Assembly: GCA_903902745.1 (NCBI GenBank)
Contig: CAIUWA010000047.1
Coordinates: forward strand, 25,686 to 89,685
Length of the DNA stretch: 64,000 nt
Direction of reading: 5' to 3'
From: an uncultured Opitutia bacterium
GTDB lineage: Bacteria; Verrucomicrobiota; Verrucomicrobiia; Opitutales; Opitutaceae
The position numbers were made by a program, and so were the translations under genes. Of the stretch, positions 1 to 7,695 are shown in pieces (positions within the stretch are counted from its first letter, which is position 1; each line of letters starts with the position of its first letter). The notes below the pieces were generated by a model. It had not been told where the DNA came from. It saw only the letters and a program-made list of their open reading frames with translations, and ran no database searches.

Positions 1-92
1 ACGCCCTCGACGGCCTGAAGTTCGAGACCCCCGACGCCCCGAAGGGAAAAGTCGACGTCGGTACACCGAAAGTCGTCGGTGACGGCAAGTAG
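1..92 (+). CDS. C-terminal end of an unidentified protein (5' partial)
   Basis: The first 92 bases stay open in the frame that ends with TAG at 90-92 and give a 29-residue hydrophilic tail rich in Gly, Lys, Asp and Pro. The start lies outside the window. The tail is too short for a family assignment. Because the next gene is a polygalacturonase on the opposite strand, the two genes converge across the 93-509 spacer. Confidence 0.55.
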   Translation, partial: ALDGLKFETPDAPKGKVDVGTPKVVGDGK

Positions 93-509
93 ATGGCGGA
101 TGGAATTGGGAGTTTGGAATTGGGAATTAGTGGGCGGATCGGAGAGGGTCAGTCTGACCCCCTCGGATCGGCCTTCGGCTCGGTCCTGCTCGGTTCCATT
201 GAAAGCATTCTTGCCAGAAAAAACTTAACTGCGCGGGATCTAAAACCACCTCCCAAGGATGCCCACAGATCATCCGCAATGTTAGTCTGTCCAGTTGATC
301 TAGCTAGACGTATAAGCTGACTAAATTTCCTAGCAGTTATGTAAGCTGCCGACAAATGAACAATGGCGCCGACACAGATTGGGTATAGGATGATATATAT
401 GTATATAATCACATTTTATATACAACAATGCGGCGCTGTAATCGTTATTGCCGGCGTAGGTTTCAGCTTGGATATGCCGGAGGGGATCATGTCGTGACAA
501 TTGTCAGAG
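93..509. other. Intergenic spacer with an AT-rich core
   Basis: This 417-base gap separates two convergent genes. It has a short perfect hairpin, GGGTCAG-T-CTGACCC, near 144-162. From about 220 to 440 the composition is clearly AT-richer than the surroundings, with TATATATGTATATAAT-like stretches. A minus-strand frame at 149-412 could encode 87 residues with a hydrophobic N-terminus, but it would need a GTG start, has no ribosome binding site, and matches no family I know. I do not call it as a gene. Confidence 0.4.
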
Positions 510-1940
510 CTATCCGATCGCCGTCTTACCGGCCGAGGTTAGCAACTTCGGCTGCGGGATGTTTTGGCAGTCCTCGAGTTTAACCGGGGCACCGTCGTCG
601 GTGGTGACCACCACGTTCTCCAGCGTCCAGTCCCGGGCGTGGCGGATTTGGCCGGCGCTCGCGGCCTCGATGCTGACGTTTTCCCAGTGCAGTCCGCTCA
701 TCGGTTTCTCCGCGTAAGCCTCGATGTCAAAGGCGAGCGAGGCCAAGGGGTCGGGCGTGTGCATCAGCACCGATGATGATGGCTCGGCGGCGGTCGCCGG
801 GCGGTTCATTTTCTTCACGCTGATGTTCGTGAAGGTGATGTTGCGAAATTCAGGAATCCCCCGCTCGGGCGGGATCACCGGTTGCGTGAGCACTTTCCAG
901 TGCACCGGCAGCTCGCCCTGCCAGCCGGGCGGCATCTGCGGGTAACTGTACGCGGGCAGCCAGTTCAGGGTGAAGCGGAACGGCCGGGGCACGTCCACCA
1001 TGTCGATGTCGTGGATCGAGATGTTTTCCACCACGCCGCCGCGGGTGCGGGCCGATTTGAAGCTGAAGCCAATCCAGGTGCCGCGCGCCTTCAGGTTGAA
1101 GACCTCCACGTTGCGCACCCCGCCCGCCGTCTCGCTGCCGATGGTGAACAGGCCGTGGCCCGCATGGACGATACAATCGCGGATCACCACGTTTTCCGTC
1201 GGCCGGTTCACGCGCAGGCCGTCGGCGTCGCGCCCGGCCTTGAGGCAGATGGCGTCGTCATTGCAGTCCACGTCGCAGTTCTTGACCAACACCTCCGAGG
1301 AGGAGTCTATGTCGATCCCGTCCGAGCTCGGCCCCAGGTTTTCGCGGATGATGATGCCGTCGACCGTGATGTTTTTCGAGAAGCAGACATGCACCGTCCA
1401 GAACGGCGCCCGCTTCAGCGTGAGATTCTGCAGCACGACCTCCGACGATTTATAGACGAGGATGACCCGCGGGCGCTTGCAGTCGTAGTCCACCGCCCAG
1501 CGCAGGCCCTTCGCGTCGTAGTCCTTGAGCATGCCGCCGCGTTCGTCCGGGCCCCAATACTTGTGCCACCAGAAATCGCCCTGCCCGTTGATCACGCCCT
1601 CGCCGGTGATTTTGACGTCCTGCTGCTCGTAGACATTGATCAGCGCGCTCGGCCAGGACATCTCGATCCCGGCCACCCGCGACCAGATGTCCGGATAGGC
1701 GGCCTCATCCTGTACGCCAGTCAGTTCGACGCCGCGATCAACGCGCAGCTCCACGTGGGATTTCACGAACAAAGCGCCGGTCAGATACGAGCCCGGCGCA
1801 AACGTGACGATGCCCCCGCCTGCTGCGGCCGCCGCGTCAATCGCCCGCTGAATGGCGACCGTGCACGGCGTCGGTCCGCCCGGTTGGGCGCCGAAATCGG
1901 CGACACGAAATTCACTCCCTTTCTTTTGCGGGCTCTCCAT
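510..1940 (-). CDS. GH28 polygalacturonase-type glycoside hydrolase
   Basis: This 476-residue protein has the GH28 right-handed beta-helix signatures in order: SSDGIDID at about 205-212 (the NTDGID box), NDDAICLKAG at 227-236 with the paired aspartates, and GHG at 261-263. A SFKSARTRGG stretch near 295 replaces the usual RIK box. GH28 enzymes hydrolyse galacturonan or rhamnogalacturonan in pectin. No Sec or Tat signal peptide is visible at the start used (ATG at 1940), so it may be cytoplasmic and act on imported oligomers, or the N-terminus may be different. Its divergent neighbour is a PL11-type rhamnogalacturonan lyase, which fits a pectin locus. Family assignment is firm; the exact substrate is inferred. 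Confidence 0.9.
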   Translation of the reverse strand: MESPQKKGSEFRVADFGAQPGGPTPCTVAIQRAIDAAAAAGGGIVTFAPGSYLTGALFVKSHVELRVDRGVELTGVQDEAAYPDIWSRVAGIEMSWPSALINVYEQQDVKITGEGVINGQGDFWWHKYWGPDERGGMLKDYDAKGLRWAVDYDCKRPRVILVYKSSEVVLQNLTLKRAPFWTVHVCFSKNITVDGIIIRENLGPSSDGIDIDSSSEVLVKNCDVDCNDDAICLKAGRDADGLRVNRPTENVVIRDCIVHAGHGLFTIGSETAGGVRNVEVFNLKARGTWIGFSFKSARTRGGVVENISIHDIDMVDVPRPFRFTLNWLPAYSYPQMPPGWQGELPVHWKVLTQPVIPPERGIPEFRNITFTNISVKKMNRPATAAEPSSSVLMHTPDPLASLAFDIEAYAEKPMSGLHWENVSIEAASAGQIRHARDWTLENVVVTTDDGAPVKLEDCQNIPQPKLLTSAGKTAIG

Positions 1941-2028
1941 GGGGTTGGCTGAGGGAAGCGGCCCGCGGAATGCAGCGCAAGCCGGTGATTCCTAAAACCC
2001 AGCCGTGCCAACGCAGCATCGATCTCCC

Positions 2029-2156
2029 GGATTTTTGGCCACAAAAAGGCACGAAATGACACGAAAGAGGATTGGGATCTCGGCATCCGAACCCTCAATC
2101 CGTTCCGAACGGTTTCTACCGTGTCATTTTGTGCCTTTTCGTGGCCAAAAAATCCG
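2029..2156. repeat. Intergenic palindromic element, family A (copy 1)
   Basis: A long imperfect inverted repeat lies in the divergent spacer between the GH28 and PL11 genes. The left arm (2029-2063) and right arm (2121-2156) are nearly complementary over about 35 bases, including GGCCACAAAAAGGCACGAAA and its complement. The loop is about 57 bases and unrelated to other copies. It belongs to a family with arms of the CACGAAGGCACGAAG / CGCGAAGCCGCGAAG type that recurs throughout the window. Confidence 0.8.
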
Positions 2157-2221
2157 TCGTCTGTTTTGCGCGGGCCCACGCCTTGGGTTGACCCGGCGAA
2201 GGTGGCCTGAAGACTTTGGGC

Positions 2222-4630
2222 ATGAGCCCCAAGTTACCCCTGCTCCTGGTTCTGTGTCTCGGTTGTGCCCACGCGGCCGATTTTGTCCCGATCAAAGGCG
2301 GCGTCCTGCGCCCCGGCATCCGGCTGGATGATTTCGAGATGCTCGACCATCCCGTGACCAACGCCGAATACAAGGTCTTCGTCGACGACGCGAAATATCC
2401 GGCGCCGCCCTACTGGCAAAACGGCCGCATCCCCGCCGGCCTGGAAAACCACCCCGTGGTCTTCGTCAGCCGCTACAACGACGTGCGCGCCTACACGAAC
2501 TGGCGCACCCAGAAGGAAGGCCGCGTCTACCGGCTGCCGACCGCCTCCGAATTCGAATACGCCGCGCGCGCCGGCCGTGGCGACATCAAATACGCCTGGG
2601 GCAACGAGGCGCCGGCGGGCCACGCGAATTTTTCCGAGAAGGGCGAGCGCGACATCAGCATCTGGCGCACGCGGCTGCAACCGGTGAAGAAGTTCCCGGC
2701 GAATCCGTGGGGGCTCTTCGACATGGCCGGCAACATCTTTCAGATGGTCGATTACTATCCCGACCAAACGCTCGGCGGGTTTGTCTTCCGCATCACGTCG
2801 GCGGACGACCGTGAAGGCTGGGCGATGGGCGGCTCGTGGGCGCGCACCGCCTACTACATGGAGCTCGGCAACGCCGCCTACCAGTTGGAGGGCATCCGGC
2901 ACGCCGACCTCGGCTTCCGCCTCGTGCGCGAGCCCGAAGGCTCGACTCATTTCCGCCGGCAGAACCGCCGCCTTGTCGCCGCCTCCGCCGGCGACCGCAA
3001 GATCTTCATCAGTTGGAATCTCCTGGCCGACGACCCGGCCAGCATCGGCTTCAACGTCTACCGCTCGCAGTACCGGCACGCCGCCGGCGAGAAGCTCACC
3101 GCGACCCCGATCACCAACTCGACCAACTTCATCGATCCCAATCCGCCCGCAGCGCGCCCCGTCCAGCACACCCGCGGCGAGGGGCCCGACCAGCCCGACG
3201 GCGAGCTGATCTGCTATTACCGCGTGCGGGCTGTCTATCCCGACGGCCGTGAGGGCCCGCCGTCCGAGTGGGCCGGCCGTGAACCGGCCGACAAGAAGAG
3301 CGGCCTCATCGCCACGTTTCAGCCCAACACCAAGATCGGCGGCTTCACCGCGGCGTTCGGCGACCTCGACGGCGATGGCGTGACCGACGCTGTCTTCCGC
3401 CTCGACAACGGCATCAACGAGCGCTCAGTCGATCCGGGCGTGCCGGTCGAGATCGAGGCCATCACCAGCTACGGCAAGAGCATCTGGCGGCGCCCGCTGG
3501 TCGGTTGGTCGCAGTGCTTCGGCAGCCACAGCAACAGCCCGGTGCTGCTCTACGACCTCGATGGCGACGGCAAGGACGAGGTCATCTGCCGCGCGGCGGA
3601 GGGCGACCAGGTTTACCTCGCCGTGCTCAACGGCATGACCGGTGAGACGATCCGCCGGACGCCCTGGACGCCGATGGTGTCCGATTTCTCGCGCTCCTCC
3701 ACGCGCATCGTGATGGGCATCGCCTACCTCGACGGCGTGCACCCCGCGATTATCACGCAGTCCGGCCTCTACGAAAATGAGATCTTCACCGCCTACGACG
3801 GCCGCGACCTGAAGCAGCTCTGGCAGTTCAAGAGCTTCGGCGAGACCAACGGCAGCGGCGCCCACTACATCGTCAACGCGGACGTCGACGGCGACGGCAA
3901 GGACGAGGTCTTCGACGGCACCACCTGCCTCAATTCCGACGGCACGGTGCGCTGGTCCATCTACGCCGGCCATCCCGACACGGTGTCGGTAAAGCACATC
4001 ATTCCCGGCCTGCCGGGCCGCCAGGTGTTCTACGGCATCGAGGACAACACCAACGCCGGTGCCTATGTGGTCGACGCCAACACGGGCAAGGTGATCTGGA
4101 AGATAAACCGCGAGGATGACCCGCGCTGGACGCACAACCACACGGGCTGGGTCGCGGACATCCTCCCGGATTCTCCCGGCCTGGAAATCATGGGCAATCG
4201 CGACGGCCATTTCGTCCGCGACACCGTGCTCTTCGACGCCCAGGGCAAGATCATCCTGCAGCCGTGGGTCGGCGGCTGGTCGCCGGTCAACTGGCTCGGC
4301 GGTCAGCACGAGATGATCTCGTCCGACGGCCGGCACGTCGGGAAATTCAACGGCAAGGGCCTGGACATCATTCCCGACGTGGTGCCGAACGAAAGCAGCG
4401 GTCGCGTCATGTACACCGCCGACCTGATGGGCGATTATCGCGACGAGCTCATCTGCACGACCACCACCAATGGCAAGTCCAGCGTCTCGATCTACACGAA
4501 CACGGCTCCCATCACCAGCCGCGACGTCACGCGCCTCGCCGATCGCGAATACCGCACCTGGCTCGCGCGCAACCTGACCTCCGGCTACGGCGCCTATTTC
4601 GAGTGGCAGCCCCCGGACAAGAAAAAGTAA
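2222..4630 (+). CDS. Exported fusion: SUMF1-like domain plus PL11 rhamnogalacturonan lyase
   Basis: The ATG at 2222 gives a Sec signal peptide (about 1-19) and an 802-residue protein. Residues about 20-237 form a formylglycine-generating-enzyme-like (SUMF1/FGE-sulfatase) domain: PVTNAEY, RLPTASEFEYAARAG, GLFDMAGN, GGSW, GFR. It lacks the paired active-site cysteines of true FGE, so it is probably a binding or scaffold fold. Residues about 245-800 match PL11 rhamnogalacturonan lyases: ISWNLL near 263, FNVYRS at 277-282, and several DxDGDGKDE calcium-binding motifs. PL11 enzymes cleave the rhamnogalacturonan-I backbone by beta-elimination. The esterase that follows on the same strand and the divergent GH28 support a pectin role. 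The fusion order is unusual. Confidence 0.88.
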   Translation: MSPKLPLLLVLCLGCAHAADFVPIKGGVLRPGIRLDDFEMLDHPVTNAEYKVFVDDAKYPAPPYWQNGRIPAGLENHPVVFVSRYNDVRAYTNWRTQKEGRVYRLPTASEFEYAARAGRGDIKYAWGNEAPAGHANFSEKGERDISIWRTRLQPVKKFPANPWGLFDMAGNIFQMVDYYPDQTLGGFVFRITSADDREGWAMGGSWARTAYYMELGNAAYQLEGIRHADLGFRLVREPEGSTHFRRQNRRLVAASAGDRKIFISWNLLADDPASIGFNVYRSQYRHAAGEKLTATPITNSTNFIDPNPPAARPVQHTRGEGPDQPDGELICYYRVRAVYPDGREGPPSEWAGREPADKKSGLIATFQPNTKIGGFTAAFGDLDGDGVTDAVFRLDNGINERSVDPGVPVEIEAITSYGKSIWRRPLVGWSQCFGSHSNSPVLLYDLDGDGKDEVICRAAEGDQVYLAVLNGMTGETIRRTPWTPMVSDFSRSSTRIVMGIAYLDGVHPAIITQSGLYENEIFTAYDGRDLKQLWQFKSFGETNGSGAHYIVNADVDGDGKDEVFDGTTCLNSDGTVRWSIYAGHPDTVSVKHIIPGLPGRQVFYGIEDNTNAGAYVVDANTGKVIWKINREDDPRWTHNHTGWVADILPDSPGLEIMGNRDGHFVRDTVLFDAQGKIILQPWVGGWSPVNWLGGQHEMISSDGRHVGKFNGKGLDIIPDVVPNESSGRVMYTADLMGDYRDELICTTTTNGKSSVSIYTNTAPITSRDVTRLADREYRTWLARNLTSGYGAYFEWQPPDKKK

Positions 4631-4650
4631 ACGCAGCCTTTTCGGACTAT

Positions 4651-4732
4651 TTGCCACAAAGGCACGAAGACACGAAGGTCGATCCCACCGATTCCTCATT
4701 TCGATCTCCGTGACTTTGTGCCTTTGTGGCCA
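4651..4732. repeat. Intergenic palindromic element, family A (copy 2)
   Basis: Inverted repeat with left arm TTGCCACAAAGGCACGAAG... and right arm ...CTTTGTGCCTTTGTGGCCA around a short loop. It starts about 20 bases after the PL11-fusion stop and lies before the esterase, so it could act as a transcript-end hairpin. Confidence 0.8.
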
Positions 4733-4827
4733 AAATCTAATCTCCCGCAACGTCAGTCCCTCTTTAGCGTCAGCCTGCGTTGACCAATTCCTCCCGCCCC
4801 CGGCTTCCATCCCCTACCCCTACCCTC

Positions 4828-5856
4828 ATGAAAATCATGCTTCGCTTCCTGCCCCTGTTCCTTGCCTCCACCCTCGCGGGCTTCGCCGCCGATGTCCCCG
4901 CTCCCGCCGGCGCGCCGGCTCCCACGCCACCTGCTGCCGGAGGGGGCCGGGGCGGCGCCCGGCCGCCGGTTCCGGCCGGCGCCAATGACTATGATCTCGG
5001 GCCCGATTCCCTCGTGCAGCCCGGAGTACCGCAGGGGACATGGGACAAGTTCGTCTGGGACAAAAGTGAAATCTACCCCAACACCATCCGCGATGTCTGG
5101 GTCTACATTCCCGCGCAGTACGATCCGAAGGTGCCGGCCGCCCTCATGGTCATCCAGGATGGCGTGCGGCAATATGCGGCGCGCGAAGCCAACGACGACA
5201 ACCGGGCCCACCGCCGCACGCCCGAGTACTGCACGCCCACCGTCCTCGACAACCTGATCGCCCGCAAGGAACTGCCCGTGATCATCACCGTGTTCATCAA
5301 TCCCGGCAGCTTCAAGATCAGCCCCACCGGCACGCCGGACTTCGCCAACCGCAGTGTCGAGTATGACACCGTCTCCGACCTGTACTCCCAATTCCTCGCG
5401 AAGGAGATCCTCCCGCCAATCGAGCAGAAGTATAACATTCGCAAGGACGTGGCCGGCCGGTGCATCGCCGGCATCAGCTCGGGCGCCATCTGCGCGTTCA
5501 CCGTCGCCTTCAACCATCCCGACTGGTTCAGCAAGGTGATCAGCGACGTCGGCAGCTTCACCGCCATCCGCGGCGGCGATGTCTATCCCCAGCTCGTCCG
5601 CGACGGCGGCAAGAAGCCCCTGCGCGTCCACCTCGAAGATGGGACCAATGACAACCGCAGCCCCGATAGCCCGAAGCGCGACTGGTACCTGCAGAACCGG
5701 CTCATGCTCGAGGCGCTCGTGGACATGAATTACGAGGTGCAATACGTGCTCGGCCACGGCTCGCACGGCAGCAAGCACGCCGGGGCCGTATTCCCGGATA
5801 CGCTGCGCTGGACCTGGCGCAACGAGGCGCCGGGGGCGAAAGCCTCCAAGATGTAG
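4828..5856 (+). CDS. Exported esterase of the EstD/enterochelin-esterase-like family
   Basis: The ATG at 4828 gives a signal peptide (about 1-21), a Pro/Ala/Gly-rich linker (about 22-50) and an alpha/beta-hydrolase domain of the PF00756 esterase type, 342 residues in all. The nucleophile motif GISSG lies at 215-219 (Ser217), DGTNDN near 271 probably carries the acid, and GHGSHGSKH near the C-terminus carries the histidine. Members of this family include feruloyl and acetyl esterases. Its position right after the rhamnogalacturonan lyase suggests removal of acetyl or feruloyl groups from pectin, but that substrate is inferred. Confidence 0.85.
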   Translation: MKIMLRFLPLFLASTLAGFAADVPAPAGAPAPTPPAAGGGRGGARPPVPAGANDYDLGPDSLVQPGVPQGTWDKFVWDKSEIYPNTIRDVWVYIPAQYDPKVPAALMVIQDGVRQYAAREANDDNRAHRRTPEYCTPTVLDNLIARKELPVIITVFINPGSFKISPTGTPDFANRSVEYDTVSDLYSQFLAKEILPPIEQKYNIRKDVAGRCIAGISSGAICAFTVAFNHPDWFSKVISDVGSFTAIRGGDVYPQLVRDGGKKPLRVHLEDGTNDNRSPDSPKRDWYLQNRLMLEALVDMNYEVQYVLGHGSHGSKHAGAVFPDTLRWTWRNEAPGAKASKM

Positions 5857-5861
5857 GACGG

Positions 5862-6015
5862 TAGGGGGCACCGGGCAGGTCGAAACCCTGCCGGTAGAGC
5901 CCTCATTTTAAAAAAATGCATTGCGGGTAGGGCGAACCGTCCCAGTGAGCCGCGGCTCGGCAGGGACGCCTCGCCCTACCAAAAATTCGGACGGCCCGGC
6001 GGGCCGTCCCTACCC
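5862..6015. repeat. Intergenic palindromic element, family C (copy 1, compound)
   Basis: The spacer contains GGTAGGGCGAACCGTCCC... paired with ...CAGGGACGCCTCGCCCTACC (about 5926-5980), then a second hairpin GGACGGCCCGGCGGGCCGTCC (about 5988-6009). Similar GTAGGG(C/A)CG-type elements occur at 7548, 29346 and 41279. Confidence 0.7.
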
Positions 6016-6045
6016 CAAAACAAAAGCCCGCATTGCTGCGGGCTT
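6014..6045 (-). terminator. Intrinsic terminator of the downstream DUF1552 gene
   Basis: On the minus strand, the stem AAGCCCGCA / TGCGGGCTT with a 4-base loop is followed by TTTTGTTTT. It lies 25 bases after the stop of the 6071-7423 gene. The same stem and loop recur after the other DUF1552 gene at 7641-7670. Confidence 0.85.
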
Positions 6046-6070
6046 CATTATTTGAAGGCCTTGAACCGGC

Positions 6071-7423
6071 TCAGGCAATCGCCTCCAGCCGACCCGTGCT
6101 GTCGCCAAAGCGCTCAGCGCGGACTCCGGCCCGGTCGAGCATCGCGGTGTAGAGGTTCGTCATCGGCGTCGGCGACAGCTTGAGGTGTCGGCCCGGCGTG
6201 ATCGTGCCACCACCGCGGCCCGCCAGGATCGTCGGCAGGTTGTCGCTCAAGTGCTGGTTGGGATCGGCGAGGCCGGAGCCATAGGTGATCATGCAGTTGT
6301 CGAGCAGCGTGCCCTCCCCTTCCTTCACTGACTTCAGCTTATCGAGGAAATAGCCGAACTGCGTGACATGCCATTTGTCGATCTTGGCGAGATTCGCCAG
6401 CTTGTCCGGGTTGTTGCCGTGGTGGGACATCGAGTGGTGACCCGACGGAACCCCGGCGAAGGGATACGGCCGGTTGCCGCCATCGTGCGAAACCAGGAAG
6501 CTGGCGACGCGCGTGCTGTCGGTCTGGAACGAGAGCGTCATCATGTCGAACATGAGGCGGACATGCCGCTCGAAGGTATACTCGCCATCCATGTCGCCCA
6601 TCGCGCCCTCGGGCACCGGCGGAGGCATTTTGCCATTCTGGTCGATCCGCTTTTCGACATCACGGATAGCCGTGAGATACTCGTCCAGCTTGTTGCGATC
6701 ATTCGAGCCCAGCCCGCGCTGCAGGTCCCGGGTTTGCCCGAGCACGAAATCAAGCACGCTCTTGTTCTGGTTTTCACGCCGCATGCGGGCTTCGCGGGAT
6801 TCGTCGGCGGAGCCGCCGCCAAAGAGCCGGTCGAACGCCGCCTTCGGCTCGATCTCCGGATTCATCGGCTGGGTCTCTGACCGCCACGAAATGTTGAACT
6901 GGTACGCGCAGCTGTAGCCGGAGTCGCACGAGCCGGCTTCCTGCCCGCGGTCGCAGCTCAGTTGCAGCGACGGGAAACGGGTCTGGTCCCCGATCGCGTT
7001 CGCCGCGACCTGGTCGACGGAAATGCCGATATGGATGTCCGAGGCCGACTTCTTCGCCTGGGCGCCGGTAAGGTAAGTCGCGGAAGCACGGGCATGCCCG
7101 CCACCGCCATCGCCGTTGGCCTTGGCCTTCTGGTGGACGATGCCGCTGATGACATTGAAATCCGCCTTATGCGCCGCCAGCGGCTCAAGCGTCGGGGACA
7201 GCTTGTAGTCGGCGCCCACGCCCTCGGGGGCCCACTTCGCCATGTTCATGCCGTTGGGCAGGTAGACAAAGGCCATGCGGCGGGGAAAGGTCCCCGGCGC
7301 GGCGCCGGCGGTCGCAGCCAGCGCGCTCATCGAGGGAAACATGGCATCGAGAACCGGCAGGGCGATGACGGTGCCCATGCCGCGAAGGAAGGTTCGGCGG
7401 GGTATCTGCCAGTTTTTGCTCAT
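6071..7423 (-). CDS. DUF1552 protein, Tat-exported (copy 1)
   Basis: The start at 7423 (MSKNWQ) gives 450 residues, exactly the length of the neighbouring paralogue; upstream in-frame codons look like spacer. A twin-arginine signal (PRRTFLRGMG) is followed by a hydrophobic stretch and an AxA-type cleavage region. The body is typical of DUF1552, with HDGGNRPYPF and GHHSMSHHG segments. DUF1552 proteins are widespread in Planctomycetes and Verrucomicrobia and are usually encoded with DUF1592/DUF1588-type cytochrome-like proteins, as here. Their biochemical role is unknown. By eye it is about 85% identical to the gene at 7696-9048. Confidence 0.9.
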   Translation of the reverse strand: MSKNWQIPRRTFLRGMGTVIALPVLDAMFPSMSALAATAGAAPGTFPRRMAFVYLPNGMNMAKWAPEGVGADYKLSPTLEPLAAHKADFNVISGIVHQKAKANGDGGGGHARASATYLTGAQAKKSASDIHIGISVDQVAANAIGDQTRFPSLQLSCDRGQEAGSCDSGYSCAYQFNISWRSETQPMNPEIEPKAAFDRLFGGGSADESREARMRRENQNKSVLDFVLGQTRDLQRGLGSNDRNKLDEYLTAIRDVEKRIDQNGKMPPPVPEGAMGDMDGEYTFERHVRLMFDMMTLSFQTDSTRVASFLVSHDGGNRPYPFAGVPSGHHSMSHHGNNPDKLANLAKIDKWHVTQFGYFLDKLKSVKEGEGTLLDNCMITYGSGLADPNQHLSDNLPTILAGRGGGTITPGRHLKLSPTPMTNLYTAMLDRAGVRAERFGDSTGRLEAIA

Positions 7424-7547
7424 AAGGGGGGAATAGCCGCCTGACGCTTGGCCGACTGGGAAGTGATGGGGAAATGAAAGCATCCTCAACGGCGTTTTTG
7501 ATACCCACGTCCCTTTGTTAATAGAGTATCGCAGTCTAACTGTCCGG

Positions 7548-7630
7548 TGGCAGGGCGAGGCGTCTCTGCCGGTCCGCGATCGCGGACCGTGAGCTTGTCG
7601 AACGGCTCACCCGGAGGGTTCGCCCTACCC
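7548..7630. repeat. Intergenic palindromic element, family C (copy 2)
   Basis: GGCAGGGCGAGGCGTCTCTGCC at the left pairs loosely with GGAGGGTTCGCCCTACC at the right. Between them lie a perfect 18-bp palindrome GGTCCGCGATCGCGGACC (7571-7588) and a smaller hairpin, GTGAGC...GCTCAC. It separates the two DUF1552 genes. Confidence 0.65.
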
Positions 7631-7640
7631 AAAATTCACC

Positions 7641-7670
7641 AACAAAAAGGCCCGCATTGCTGCGGGCCTT
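7641..7670 (-). terminator. Intrinsic terminator of the upstream DUF1552 gene
   Basis: On the minus strand, the stem AAGGCCCGCA / TGCGGGCCTT is followed by TTTTTGTT, 26 bases after the stop of the 7696-9048 gene. Core stem and loop match the terminator at 6014-6045, so the gene duplication carried the terminator along. Confidence 0.85.
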
Positions 7671-7695
7671 CTGGCTTTAAGAATTTGCAGAGCGC

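Noticed and set aside
149..412. 87-residue minus-strand frame with hydrophobic N-terminus
   Set aside because: Needs a GTG start with a TAA two codons upstream, no ribosome binding site, lies in AT-rich spacer; kept only as a note.
882..1952. Long plus-strand frame opposite the GH28 gene
   Set aside because: His/Arg/Ala/Val-rich composition typical of a shadow frame in GC-rich DNA; the minus-strand frame has clear GH28 motifs.
2222..4630. True formylglycine-generating enzyme activity of the SUMF1-like domain (also in 29443-31998)
   Set aside because: The paired active-site cysteines are absent from both proteins, so sulfatase activation is unlikely.
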